A stretch of DNA of 64,000 nt from JAPOXR01 sp963662395 (GTDB lineage Bacteria > Pseudomonadota > Alphaproteobacteria > Rhodobacterales > Rhodobacteraceae). Of this stretch, positions 45,933 to 55,328 are shown in pieces. The stretch spans positions 1,798,001-1,862,000 of the forward strand of contig OY759511.1 of assembly GCA_963662395.1 (NCBI GenBank), given 5' to 3'. The notes under the pieces are model-generated. The model had not been told where the DNA came from, searched no databases, and saw nothing but the letters and a program-made list of their open reading frames with translations. The first letter of the stretch is position 1; each line of letters begins with the position of its first letter. The translations under genes and the position numbers were made by a program.

Positions 45933-47378
45933 ATGACCGACCATGCTCAATCCGATCGCGTTCGCTGGTCGGAACTGCTCAACCGCCGATACGCTTCCGC
46001 CGTGGCGCTGATCTGCCTCGGCGTGTGGCTGCACGCTGCGGACAGCCTGCTAGTCGCCACGATGTTGCCGTCGATTCTCTTCGATATCGGTGGTGGCGAG
46101 CTGGTCGCCTGGAATGTCACGCTCTACGAAGTGGGATCCATCGTTGCCGGGGCTGCATGCGGACTTCTTTCGATGAAGCTCGGAATTCCGCGCCCGATGA
46201 TCGTCGCCGCCAGCCTCTTCGCCTGCGGCTGTTTCATCAGCGCCGCCGCTCCCGCCATGCCGGTCATGCTGGTTGGGCGAGTCCTGCAGGGGCTGGGTGG
46301 TGGTGGCCTGGTTGCCCTGTCCTTCATCGCCGCCGCGGTTCTGTTTCCGAGCCGTCTGGTCGTCCGTGCAATGGCAATGATTGCCGCACTCTGGGGAATA
46401 TCGTCATTCCTCGGACCATTGTTCGGGGGCCTGTTCGTCACCTATGCCAACTGGCGTCTCGGCTTCGTCTTCTTCGGCCTGAAGGCCTGCCTGCTTGCCG
46501 CCTGGATTGCGTTCGGACCGGCGAATTCGCGCCAGACCGGGATCGAGCAATCGGGGCCGGGGTTTCCGGTCCTGCGACTGATGCTGTTGACACTCGGCGT
46601 ATTGCTGGTCGCATTTTCCGGGCTGGAGGTTGACCGGATCAGGACGCCGACCCTGCTTGGTGCCGGAATTGCCGTGCTTGCCGGTTTCCTGGTCATTGAC
46701 AGCCACCGCCAGGACAACCGGTTGCTGCCAAGGCGCGTCTTCGACATTCGCCGACCGGGCAACATCGTGCTGGCCCTTATCCTGTTGCTCCATCTGTCTA
46801 CCACCGGCCTGATCACCTATGGCCCGTTTCTCCTGCTAACGATTCACGGCACCCCGGCACTGGTCGCCGGCTATGCCCTTGCCTGCATATCCATCGGCTG
46901 GACGGTGTCGGCCATTGCCGTTTCGGGAGCCGGGCCAGCCCATGACATGAGGTTCATCGCTGCCGGCGTCAGCCTCGTTGCCATCAGCGTGCCCGGAATG
47001 CTGTTCAGCGTCCTCCACGGGCCGGTCTGGCTCATATTCGTCTTTGCCACCATGGAAGGACTCGGACAGGGAGGGTCCAGGTCCTTCCTGGTCCGCAGGG
47101 CCATCTCGCTTGCAGACGCCACCGATCGTGAACGGATATCCGGAGCCGTGCCGACCATCGCCAGGTTCGGCTATGCGCTCGGCGCCGCGGTAAGTGGAAT
47201 CCTGGCCAATGCCGCCGGGTTTGCCGACAGCATCAATGTCGGCCAGGCCAGACGGGTCGCCGGTTTCGTCTTCCTTGGCAGCCTGCCATTCGCAATCTGC
47301 GCACTCATTGCCCTCGCCGCCCTCCTGCTCATCATTCCCGGCAACCAGCCACCCGACATTCGCCAAGAACGACAATGA
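45933..47378 (+). CDS. MFS transporter, DHA2/EmrB-like
   Basis: A 481-residue major facilitator with about 14 hydrophobic segments. The A-region LHAADSLLVATMLPSIL, motif C-like ISSFLGPLFGGLFV and the GRVLQGLGGGGLVALSFIAA loop fit DHA2-type drug exporters. The gene is divergent from miaB with a 150-base gap. It probably exports small toxic compounds using the proton gradient, but no substrate can be assigned. Confidence 0.88.
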   Translation: MTDHAQSDRVRWSELLNRRYASAVALICLGVWLHAADSLLVATMLPSILFDIGGGELVAWNVTLYEVGSIVAGAACGLLSMKLGIPRPMIVAASLFACGCFISAAAPAMPVMLVGRVLQGLGGGGLVALSFIAAAVLFPSRLVVRAMAMIAALWGISSFLGPLFGGLFVTYANWRLGFVFFGLKACLLAAWIAFGPANSRQTGIEQSGPGFPVLRLMLLTLGVLLVAFSGLEVDRIRTPTLLGAGIAVLAGFLVIDSHRQDNRLLPRRVFDIRRPGNIVLALILLLHLSTTGLITYGPFLLLTIHGTPALVAGYALACISIGWTVSAIAVSGAGPAHDMRFIAAGVSLVAISVPGMLFSVLHGPVWLIFVFATMEGLGQGGSRSFLVRRAISLADATDRERISGAVPTIARFGYALGAAVSGILANAAGFADSINVGQARRVAGFVFLGSLPFAICALIALAALLLIIPGNQPPDIRQERQ

Positions 47379-47854
47379 CCGGCTCCACAGAGCCAAGTGA
47401 GGAGGCGAATTATCGATTCCGGGATCATCACACATGAAATCGAAGCTCATGTTGATGGCGGCAGACTTTGTCAGGACGAGCACGTCGGTGGCTGATGCCA
47501 GCGGATCCGACGAGGCAAATCGGCGAGCGATGCTGTCATCTCGAAATCCCGGGCAAGTGTCACGAGATGCTCCCGGGCAGCGATATCCCGGGATCGGTTG
47601 GAGCGGAGCACCAAACACTGCGATCGAGATTGTATTTTCGGTTCATTGCCGAATTCGGCAATGACCGGGAACACCGTGAACCGGATCCTCGGTGACCCGG
47701 GAACATGAAACGAGGACGAGGTGCCACCAACAGCAATCAGCCCTGGGGCGAGCCCCAGGGCAATCGCATTCGAAGAGAATTCCCCTGGCTTCTGCGCGGC
47801 CGCATGATTCCCTGTTGGAAAACAACGACCCGGGTGCAGGCATGAGGCAGGAAA
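47379..47854. other. No recognisable gene
   Basis: About 475 bases between the MFS gene and the ISAs1 fragment. Open frames are short and carry no known motif. It probably holds the MFS trailer and the outer part of the ISAs1 element. Confidence 0.4.
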
Positions 47855-48328
47855 ATGCAGGACTTCGGAAGACTCCTCGACGGGGCGGAGGATCCCGGCA
47901 CCGGTAACGCGATTCGCCACGATCTCCATGAAATGCCGATGATCGCCCTTCCCTGCATGGTCTGCGGCGGCCGGACATGCACCGACATGGCGCCTTTCGG
48001 GCGCTCGAAGGAGACGTTCCTGCGGCGCTTCATGACGCTCGAGCACGGCATCCCGGGCCACGACGCCTTCTCGCGCCTGTTCGGGTTTCCCGATCCCGAA
48101 GGCCTGCAGCGGGCGCTGGTCCGCCTTGCCGCGGACCGGGCGGGTCGGCTCGGGCCGGACGTGATCGCGATCGACGGCAAGGTGCTCCGGCGGTCCTTCG
48201 AGGACGCCTCGAACCGCTCGCCGCTGCATGTCGCCGGCGCCTTCGCCGTCGGCGCCCGCCTGACGCCCAGTCAGGTCCGGGTGGATGGCAAGTCGAACGA
48301 GATCACGGCGCTTCCGGCGCTTCTCGAC
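47855..48328 (+). pseudogene. ISAs1 family transposase, 5' fragment
   Basis: The first about 158 residues are in frame and recognisable: FGRLLDGAEDPGTGNAIRHD, then FGRSKETFLRRFMTLEHGIP and GHDAFSRLFGFPDPE, then VIAIDGKVLRRSFED (first catalytic Asp) and QVRVDGKSNEITALPALLD. At 48329 homology stops abruptly and the 3' end of an IS701-type element begins. The remaining catalytic residues are absent, so it is a dead fragment. Confidence 0.8.
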
Positions 48329-48436
48329 GACACGGTCATTCGTCATGCGCCGGCCGCCGTGGCGGCGCAAACACCGGGCAGACGCCGCACGGGCGCATTG
48401 CAGGAGGCGAACGGGTCATGCGCGGCTGTAGTGGCA
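48329..48436 (+). mobile_element. IS701-type 3' end fragment (108 bp)
   Basis: A 108-bp block that repeats at 53290-53397 without gaps at roughly 84 percent identity (counted by eye). In the second copy this block encodes the C-terminal end of an IS701-type transposase (MHRSPWRRKHRADAARAHCK). Here it is joined to a truncated ISAs1 gene on the left and to an IS5-type element on the right. Confidence 0.7.
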
Positions 48437-49304
48437 GGGCCTGTTGACAATCATGTTGCCGCAATCACTCCCGCCACCAGCCAAATCGCCGCGGCGAAGC
48501 TCTCGCCCGGTTTGTCGTAGCGGGTGGCGATGGCCCGGAACTCCCTGATCCTTGCGAAGAAGTTCTCGATCCGGTGCCGCCATTTGTACATCTCCCGGTC
48601 ATGGTCCCTGGATCGGGCACGGCACCGCCGCGGGGGAATCACCGCCATCGCTCCGCTGTCCTCGATGTCCTCGATCAGCCATTTGGCATCGAATGCCTTG
48701 TCGCCGATGAGGGCGCCGAATGAGAGGTCTGCAAGAAGAGCCGGCACCCCGAGAAGGTCATGGGCCTGTCCGGGAAGGATCACGAACCGCACCAGACAGT
48801 CAGGGGCATTCACCACCGCCACGATCCTGCCGGTCAGGCCGCCCCGGGAGCGTCCGATACCCTGCTTCGAGGTCCCCCCTTGCGCCGGCCGCCTTCCGGT
48901 GGGCCTGCACGATGGTGCCGCCGGCGAAGACATGCTCGAGGTCGAACTCATCCGGGAGCTCGTTGAATACCTGCTCGAAGACACCCGAAACTGCCCATCT
49001 GCGGAACCGCTTGAAGATGCGCCTCCTTGCCGAAATGCTCCGGAAGGTCGCGCCAGGGCGATCCGGTGCGGATGCGCCAGAGCACTGCCTCGAGAAACTG
49101 CCTGCCCACTGCCGGGCGGCGCCGGGATCGGTTTCCTTTCCGGGCAGCATGGGGCAGGTCCGCGCCCACATGGCGTCGGTCAGTACCGTCCTGTCTTCAT
49201 TCATGCTGATATCTGCCTCACCTGCTCGTGCCGCCGTTTCGGCGGTCGTTGCGAAGAAAATGGCACCTGCGCGGCTGATTCGCAAGTCGATTGTCAACGG
49301 GCCC
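48437..49304 (-). mobile_element. IS5 family (IS427-like) element, copy 2
   Basis: 868 bp with the same ends as copy 1 (GGGCCTGTTGACAATC at 48437; its complement, with one G for A change, ending at 49304). The right flank is TA but the left flank is CA, so the target duplication is not intact here. It lies immediately after the IS701-type fragment and truncates an IS110-type gene on its right. Confidence 0.82.
48451..49204 (-). pseudogene. IS5 family transposase, frame-broken (copy 2)
   Basis: Read from ATG 49204 (NEDRTVLTDAMWARTCPMLPG). One extra shift appears early: after DPG the VTAAVG of the other copies is read as AARQWAG. Then come the two shared breaks. The catalytic pieces FDLEHVFAGGTIVQ (Asp replaced by Gly in GG), IGDKAFDAKWL and RIENFFARIREF are in different frames. 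The early frameshift and the altered first Asp make this copy inactive. Confidence 0.78.
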
Positions 49305-49992
49305 TAGGCATGCACGGCCATTGCACATGCCGGTCCGATGCCCGGGATCGTCATCAGCCGCCCGAACCCGGCCTGCCGGCGTATGTGGACCCGGATCTGC
49401 TGCTCGAGGCCGGTGATCCGCTCGGAGAGCGCGTCAATCTGCGCCAGCAGCAGTCCGGCCATCTCGGCCGCCTGCTCGGGCAAGGGCGCCACCGCGGCCA
49501 GCTCCTGCCGAAGCTTCACGACACTGGCCACGCCCCTCGACGCCACCACGCCGAACTCGGCCAGATGGCCCCGGAGCGAGCCCCCGGCCTGCGTGCGCTG
49601 CCGGACCGGGGGTGCCCGGGTCCGCAGCAGCATGGCATCGGCCCGGGCCTCCCCGGACTTCACGGCCACGAAGCGCATGGTCGGGCGCTGCGCGGCCAGG
49701 GCGATGGCGGCGGCGGCGTTCCGGTCATTCTTCTGGCGGCCGGCGAAGGGTTTCACGTGGACCGGCGGAACCGGCCTGCAGTCATGGCCCATGGCGATGA
49801 TCCGGCGGCCCCGGTGACGGGCACCGCCGCAGGCCTCCTGACCTGCAGGCAGGATGGCAGTTCGGAGAGGAAGGAGGGAAACCTGCCGCGTGACAGTGAC
49901 TGCCGGAAGACCGGCTGGCCGTCTGCAGTTGCGCCGTGAAGTCGAAGACTCCGCTTTGAAATGTCGATGCCGATGATGGCAGCCGGTTCCAT
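49305..49992 (-). pseudogene. IS110 family transposase, truncated and frameshifted
   Basis: From ATG 49992 (EPAAIIGIDISKRSLRLHGA) the N-terminal DEDD domain is in frame for about 70 residues. A frameshift follows, and the next part (VKPFAGRQKNDRNAAAAIAL, PTMRFVAVKSGEARADAMLL, LRGHLAEFGVVASRGV, RLMTIPGIGPACAMAVHA) is in another frame. The C-terminal Ser-containing domain is missing because IS5 copy 2 ends at 49304. The first Asp (IGID) is kept, in contrast to the IS110 remnant at 22.3 kb. Confidence 0.75.
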
Positions 49993-50040
49993 GGACGTTT
50001 CCTCCGTCGATTTCACGCGCAGCTGGTCCGGCGTTTTCCC

Positions 50041-50115
50041 TGGCGCAGGGCGGCACGAGCAGTAGAGGCAAGTATCGAGGCGGCTGATTCGCGACATGAT
50101 TGTCAACGGGCGCTA
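50041..50115. mobile_element. IS5-type end remnant
   Basis: GATTGTCAACGGGCGCTA at about 50098-50115 resembles the outer end of IS5 copy 2, and GGCGGCACGAGCAG nearby also occurs just inside the IS5 5' end, here in the opposite orientation relative to that end. It looks like a rearranged or partial element. Its terminal TA forms part of the stop codon of the 206-residue gene on the minus strand. Confidence 0.5.
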
Positions 50116-50733
50116 ATCCCGCCGGTCGACGTTCTCATGAAGTCGACAGAAATGTACCGACAGTTTGAAGGCGAACAGGTAGAAACCAGCCATGCTGAGC
50201 GTAAACAGTTTCCGATTATCTGTTTGAGACGTGGCTGGCATCGAATGAACATCATCGAGAAGTGCTACATGGTCCTCATCCAATTGATCACCAGCTGGAA
50301 GATAGAAAATATTGGTGACAGATTGGTTCTTAATCGCACCGATGCGATCCTTCACGGCATTGTCGGTCAGATCATGATCCCTAAAGCGAGCCTCGATTGC
50401 AGACAATTTTACTATTGGTGCAAATACTATATTTGGTGCAATGATTCGATCATTTTCTTCAGATATGTCACACGTATTGGAAAGCACCATGCCTCGTACC
50501 GTGCGTCTCTTGCCGGTGTCAAACGAGTATAGCTGAAAGCCACACCATCCGTCTCCCTGCAAAATCGCGTCAGCTCTTACTTCACGCGCTGCCGAGATGT
50601 AATAGCCAGTTTTGGTGCCACGATTCAGCGCATCAAGATTGCGAACGAGTTCCCTCTGCGCGGGCTCGGCCGTAAGGTAAAACGGAATCTGTGCTTTCAG
50701 TTGCCCCGCATCCAAGGTCATTTGCTCATTCAA
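50113..50733 (-). CDS. Unknown protein, last gene of a TIGR04255-like cassette
   Basis: A 206-residue protein I do not recognise. A central stretch VRGMVLSNTCDISEENDR resembles a Cys-Asp motif (SNTCDI) seen in several hypothetical phage/defence-associated proteins; KNQSVTNIFYLPAG follows. No signal peptide or membrane segment in the body. Its start overlaps the stop of the 104-residue gene (ATGA). The stop codon (TAG) is formed at the boundary with an IS5-type end, so the native C-terminus may have been cut. Codons are AT-richer than in the IS flanks. Confidence 0.6.
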   Translation of the reverse strand: MNEQMTLDAGQLKAQIPFYLTAEPAQRELVRNLDALNRGTKTGYYISAAREVRADAILQGDGWCGFQLYSFDTGKRRTVRGMVLSNTCDISEENDRIIAPNIVFAPIVKLSAIEARFRDHDLTDNAVKDRIGAIKNQSVTNIFYLPAGDQLDEDHVALLDDVHSMPATSQTDNRKLFTLSMAGFYLFAFKLSVHFCRLHENVDRRD

Positions 50734-51044
50734 GCTTCGTACAAGCTGTCGAGATCTTCAAAGATTGCCAATTCGAATTGCTCGCCGAGCCGTACCTGCC
50801 TCTGGCTCAAGGATGCATAGATGGCGGCCATATCGTGAGCAAAATCCGAACGCGGATGTTGCTTCAATGCGTTCAGAGCCTGTTCCGAAAAATAACTGTA
50901 GCTCGGCGTAGTGTGTGGCACAATGTAACTGGGCGTTTCCTGGCTTGGCCAATCAGCCTGTCCAGCCGCCATTGCCGTTCCAACCGCGATAGCCAGTGCC
51001 CCAATCGCGGTTTGGGAGGTCTGACGCGAATTTGTTCTATTCAT
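50730..51044 (-). CDS. Small membrane-anchored or exported unknown protein
   Basis: A 104-residue protein. Residues about 11-28 (QTAIGALAIAVGTAMAAG) form one hydrophobic helix, a signal anchor or signal peptide. The rest is soluble and acidic (SDFAHDMAAIYASLSQRQVR, EQFELAIFEDLDSLYEA). It overlaps both neighbours (8 bases with the TIGR04255-like gene, 4 bases with the 206-residue gene), so it is clearly part of a three-gene unit. No function can be given. Confidence 0.6.
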   Translation of the reverse strand: MNRTNSRQTSQTAIGALAIAVGTAMAAGQADWPSQETPSYIVPHTTPSYSYFSEQALNALKQHPRSDFAHDMAAIYASLSQRQVRLGEQFELAIFEDLDSLYEA

Positions 51045-51780
51045 AAATTGGTCCCATTTCTTGGATAGCGTCCTTGGTCAAACATCCAAAAAACTTTTCC
51101 TTGTTGGTCTGCCTCAAGCCTGCGAGCCCGACTTCGAGTTTTGCTAAAAACGCAGGAATGTCGGGCATATCCACTTCTCTGATCGAGTCAACGTCTACAA
51201 GAACTCCAAACACCTCGTTTCCATTGATTTTTCCGCTCGCACCCGTAGAAATTGAAAGAATATGAACAACATCGTCCTCCGTCCGATGCACTCGGAGTGT
51301 GAAGTGCTCGCCGCCTATCTTGAGGTCACCCAATTCGATGTTGATTGCAATCTTCGCAATTTGTTCCTGGTAAGTCGGAGCTTGGATGAGATTCACATAC
51401 TTGACCGAATAGCGCTCTATCGACCCTTGCAAACCGACTTTAGTGATGCGTTCTATTACGTCGAGAATCATCGGCATGAATTTTGGCCACTTTGGGTAGG
51501 GTAATTTGCAACTGACGATCACGTTTCGATCACCAATCAAGATCGAAAAACCATCAAGATCCACGCGCTGAATTGGAGCGAATTGTAGATTCAAGTCTTC
51601 CTTGCGCATCGGATACGGGATTTCGGCAGCTGGCAGCCTCGATACGCTGGCTCCTTGTCCAAGATCACGCAGCAGGAAGCCCGGCAGTATGTCGGCAAGT
51701 GGCGGCACGTCATTCAAGCGCACTTCGAACACGGCCTCGACCAACGGTTCGCGCTCGAGGGTCTTTGGCAAAGGGGTCAT
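51037..51780 (-). CDS. TIGR04255 family-like protein
   Basis: A 247-residue protein starting TPLPKTLEREPLVEAVFEVR, with LNLQFAPIQRVDLDGFSILIG, FMPMILDVIERITKVG and a C-terminal FGCLTKDAIQEMGPIYE. This is the pattern of the sporadically distributed TIGR04255 proteins, whose role is unknown. It is the first gene of a three-gene overlapping operon. The patchy distribution and IS-rich setting suit an accessory or defence-type role, which is inference. Confidence 0.72.
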   Translation of the reverse strand: MTPLPKTLEREPLVEAVFEVRLNDVPPLADILPGFLLRDLGQGASVSRLPAAEIPYPMRKEDLNLQFAPIQRVDLDGFSILIGDRNVIVSCKLPYPKWPKFMPMILDVIERITKVGLQGSIERYSVKYVNLIQAPTYQEQIAKIAINIELGDLKIGGEHFTLRVHRTEDDVVHILSISTGASGKINGNEVFGVLVDVDSIREVDMPDIPAFLAKLEVGLAGLRQTNKEKFFGCLTKDAIQEMGPIYE

Positions 51781-52690
51781 CTACCTTCCTTTTCCGACTG
51801 GAATGTAACTGGCCCAGAACCGGGCGCAAGGCTGAAAATGTGAATACACAGGCTGAGACTTAAGCGAACCACGCCTTCAACCGCTGCCGCAACGTCCGGT
51901 CAACGGCCCACCGTCAGTCCCCGCCATGGCCGAAGATAGCCTTCTCCCGTTCGATTTTCCAGCCAAACAATGCGAGAAGGCGATCGTCGATATCGTCGGA
52001 CGGCAGTCTTTTGCGCTCGTCCGGACGTCGGCTCGGGCGGGCTGAAATGCTCGTCAGTCACATCCACGAGTGGTACGATCCGGCGCGGACGTTCCACACG
52101 CTTGCATCGTTGGCGCTCTGATATCTGCCAACTTGGTGCAACCCCCTGGCACAACCCCGAGGAGGCCGCTCAAGGGACGGAGGCCTTACGGATTCTTCCA
52201 CCGCTCACGAATTCAGAATAGTAGGTGTGCTGTGCGCTGTGCTCTTCTGCATGCAATAATCAACTCTGGATGGTGTTCCGCAAGTCTTCTTGCCGGCGGT
52301 TCGTGCTGGCATTGCGAACGGAATTATTCTTCCCCTTCACCTTATTCCTCAACGGATTGACGATCTGAAGCCCTCCTGGAATCCTTTTCGTTACCCGTCC
52401 CCACCACGCAGTCATTCGCTTCAGCCGTTGCGACGAGGATCATGTCGAGAGGGTTGCGCAGTCGGCCTGCACCCATTCCCTCCGCTATCAGGCGCGTCCA
52501 GATCAGGCCAACCCCTTAGTCGAAAGAAGGAACTCGCCCGGCAAACAGCGCTTGCGGTCCTCCTTGCCTGTGAACCAGGCTTCAAGGTTGTCGCTCTTCC
52601 TGCCGCCGGGCAAATCCAGAATGCCACGCCGGATCTCGGCGATAGTCAGCGAGGCAATGAACAGGCCCTGGCACTACGGTTGCATATGAC
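51781..52690. other. No recognisable gene; upstream of the TIGR04255-like cassette
   Basis: About 900 bases. It must contain the minus-strand promoter of the cassette near 51800-51900 (AATGTAACTGG, AAATGTGAATACACAGG are AT-richer). Short open frames at 51900-52154 and 52290-52694 carry no motif I know. Confidence 0.4.
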
Positions 52691-52959
52691 CTGAAGTCGT
52701 GATTCACGGGCTCGATCTTCACCGTGACGGGGCATGGGCAAAGGGGTGTTCCGGAATGGTCGGGGGGGATCCCCGCTCGAGCGGGAAAACGGGCTGTCAT
52801 CGCCGAAGGAGTGGCTCGGTCCGGTGTTTCGTCGCAGCGGGCTTCGCGGGACCGGACGGCCCTTGCCGCCGGTGAGGGGTCCAGGGGGCCAGGGCTCCAT
52901 GACCGGGCCCGCCTTGTCATGCCGCGGAGCCGCAAGGCGGGCCGGGAACACTGCCTCCG

Positions 52960-53397
52960 GTGCGCCGCTGCCGCAGGGATTCGCGGAAACCGGCATATTG
53001 CATGGTCTTCCGTCCTGTCGGCATCAGCCTTGCGGAACCGGCCGGCGCTGCCGGGCTGCGCCGGACCATCGAGGAGTGCTTCCGGCGGGCAAGGGACGAT
53101 CCCGGCCCTGACCATCGCGAGGACCGTTCCCGGCATGGCCAGCACCGGAATCGAGGATCAGGGCACGGGGCAGACAGGACAGGAGGAGTCCGAATCCCGC
53201 AAACGGCGCCTTGCCCTCGTGACGGCACGGGTGCCGAGCGTTCCGGAGCCGCGATACCTGATCGCGAAACTCCTGCCCGGGCCGCCGGCGACACGGTCAT
53301 TCATCATGCACCGGTCACCGTGGCGGCGAAAACACCGGGCAGACGCCGCAAGGGCACACTGCAAGAGGCGAACGGGGCACGCGCAACTGTGGTACTA
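52960..53397 (+). pseudogene. IS701-type transposase, degraded 3' half
   Basis: One frame contains VGISLAEPAGAAGLRRTIEE followed by CFRRARDDPGPDHREDRS, the conserved RWTIEECF..AKD..GLDHYE block of IS701/IS4-like transposases. Another frame gives the C-terminus: VPSVPEPRYLIAKLLPG, then MHRSPWRRKHRADAARAHCK and KRRTGHAQLWY up to TAG at 53395-53397. A frameshift separates them, and the first half is not readable. An IS5-type element starts at the next base. Confidence 0.65.
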
Positions 53398-54266
53398 GGG
53401 CCTGTTGACAATCGGGTTGCGAATCAGGGCAACTGATGCCATTTTCCTCGTAACGCACGCCGAAACGGCGGCACGAGCAGTTGAGGAAAATGGCAGATGA
53501 ATACGGACAGGACGGTACTCACCGACGCCATGTGGGCGCGGATCGAACTCATGCTGCCCGGAAAGGCGACCGATCCCGGCGTCACCGCGGCAGTGGGCAG
53601 GCAGTTTCTCGAGGCAGTACTGTGGCGGATCCACACCGGATCGCCATGGCGCGACCTTCCGGAGCATTTCGGCAAGGAGGCGCATCTTCAAGCGGTTCCG
53701 ACGCTGGGCGCTTTCGGGCATTTTCGAGACCGTATTCAACGAGCTCCCGGATGAATTCGACCTCGAATACATCTTCGTCGACGGCACCATCGTGCAGGTA
53801 CACCAGAAGGCGGCCGGTGCAAAAGGGGGACCTCGAAGCAAGGCATCGGACGCTCCCGGGGCGGCCTGACCAGCAGGATCGTGGCGGTGGTGGATGCCCT
53901 CGGCTGTCTGGTCCGCTTCGTGATCCTTCCCGGACCGGCACATGATCCGGCCTGCGTGCCGGAGCTTCCTGCAGATCTCCGCTACGGAGCCCTCATCGGT
54001 GACAAGGCATTCGATGCCAAATGGCTGATCGAGGACATCGAAGACAGCGGAGCGATGGCGGTGATTCCCCCGCGGCGGTGCCGTGCCCGATCCAGGGATC
54101 ATGACCGGGAGATGTACAGGTGGCGGCACCGGACCGGGAATGTCTTCTCAAGGATCAGGGAGTTCCGTGCGGTAGCGACCCGCTACGACAAACCGGGCGA
54201 GAGCTTCGCGGCGGCGATTCATCTCGTCAGTGGCGTGGTTGCGGCAGCATGATTGTCAACAGGCCC
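53398..54266 (+). mobile_element. IS5 family (IS427-like) element, copy 3
   Basis: 869 bp with ends GGGCCTGTTGACAATC at 53398 and its complement ending at 54266, and TA on both sides (53396-53397 and 54267-54268). It has the opposite orientation to copy 2, yet both are inserted at the same base of the same IS701-type 3' end. Confidence 0.85.
53497..54252 (+). pseudogene. IS5 family transposase, frame-broken (copy 3)
   Basis: ATG 53497, NTDRTVLTDAMWARIELMLPG, then the same break after FGKEAHLQ, the second-frame FVDGTIVQVHQKAAGAKG, and the third-frame GDKAFDAKWLIEDIED. In the last block the Glu-bearing HQIENFFARIKEF of copy 1 reads HRTGNVFSRIREF, so the catalytic Glu is Gly. This copy is dead by substitution in addition to its frameshifts. 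Confidence 0.8.
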
Positions 54267-54372
54267 TAGTCCCCTGCTGCTTTCACGTGATCGTCGTGAT
54301 CGATATGCCTTCATGGATCGTGTCAATGAAGGTGTCATCAGCCGATTTGACGGCAACCGTCCTCACATGGGC

Positions 54373-55083
54373 TTATCCGCAGCAGGCCTCGGCGAACTCC
54401 TTCATGCTCTCGAACCGGTAGGTGGTGGTCGGAATGGTGCCTGGATCCATGGTGGCACCATAGCCGGACTTTCCGTGACGGCGATGGATCCAGCACCCGG
54501 CCATGCCGAAGCTGTTGGCAGGACCATGGTCGTGGAACAGGCTCTCGGCGACATGCAATACCTGGTGCCTGGCGATCCGGCGCCTCTCCAGGCAATCAAG
54601 CATGTATCGGAAATTCCGGTGTGATGGCTTGTACGATCCGACATCCTCGGCGGTGAATATGGCGTCGAATTCGACGCCAAGCCGGGCATTCGATCGGGCG
54701 AAGCTGGCATTGTCCACGTTCGAGAGGATTGCCAGCCGATATTTCTCCTTCAGCCTGACCAATGCCCCTGTCGTATCCTCGAAGACCGGCCAGTCACCGA
54801 CCGAATTGCCGTAGCGGACGCACTCTTCCCAATCTGCAGGTGAGTCCCACTCCTCGGCCAGCCGGCGGTAGACGATGGCCAGCAGATCCGAATATTTCAT
54901 GCCGGGCGTTCGTGCCTGCTGCGACGATTCATGCCGGGCATGGGCTTCCAGTATCCGGTCGCGGTCCAGACCCGCGACAACACGTTCGGTCAGCGGTCGC
55001 AGATTCTCGAATATTCCCGTCTCCCAGTCGACCAGGGTACCGTAGCAGTCGAATGTCAGCATCTTGAATTCATCCAGGGCCAT
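54373..55083 (-). CDS. Haloacid dehalogenase-like hydrolase (HAD type II)
   Basis: A 236-residue HAD enzyme. Motif I is LTFDCYGTLVDWETG (nucleophile Asp followed by Cys-Tyr-Gly as in haloacid dehalogenases), motif II AILSNVDNASFARS, motif III Lys in GSYKPSHRNFRYML and motif IV ESLFHDHGPANSFGM. The start is ATG 55083, giving the usual length. It is likely a 2-haloacid dehalogenase or a phosphatase of that branch; the substrate is not certain. It lies about 100 bases downstream of IS5 copy 3. Confidence 0.85.
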   Translation of the reverse strand: MALDEFKMLTFDCYGTLVDWETGIFENLRPLTERVVAGLDRDRILEAHARHESSQQARTPGMKYSDLLAIVYRRLAEEWDSPADWEECVRYGNSVGDWPVFEDTTGALVRLKEKYRLAILSNVDNASFARSNARLGVEFDAIFTAEDVGSYKPSHRNFRYMLDCLERRRIARHQVLHVAESLFHDHGPANSFGMAGCWIHRRHGKSGYGATMDPGTIPTTTYRFESMKEFAEACCG

Positions 55084-55328
55084 GCGTTTTCTCCTCGCGT
55101 CCGATCCTTCCGCAGCACCGGGGCGCAATACCCTGTTTCCCCGAAAAGGCAATCACGCAGTCAGCCCTCGCACTGACCGGTGCAGAAACTTCCGGGGCTT
55201 CACCCGCCTTCCTGTTTCCTGCCTCAGGCTCCCGCAGGCCACGCCTTCAACGCGCATTCGTATTGTTTCACGGGAGTCTGTATCATGCCGGAACGACCCG
55301 AGATTCAGCCGCTGCCGGTTGCCGCCCG

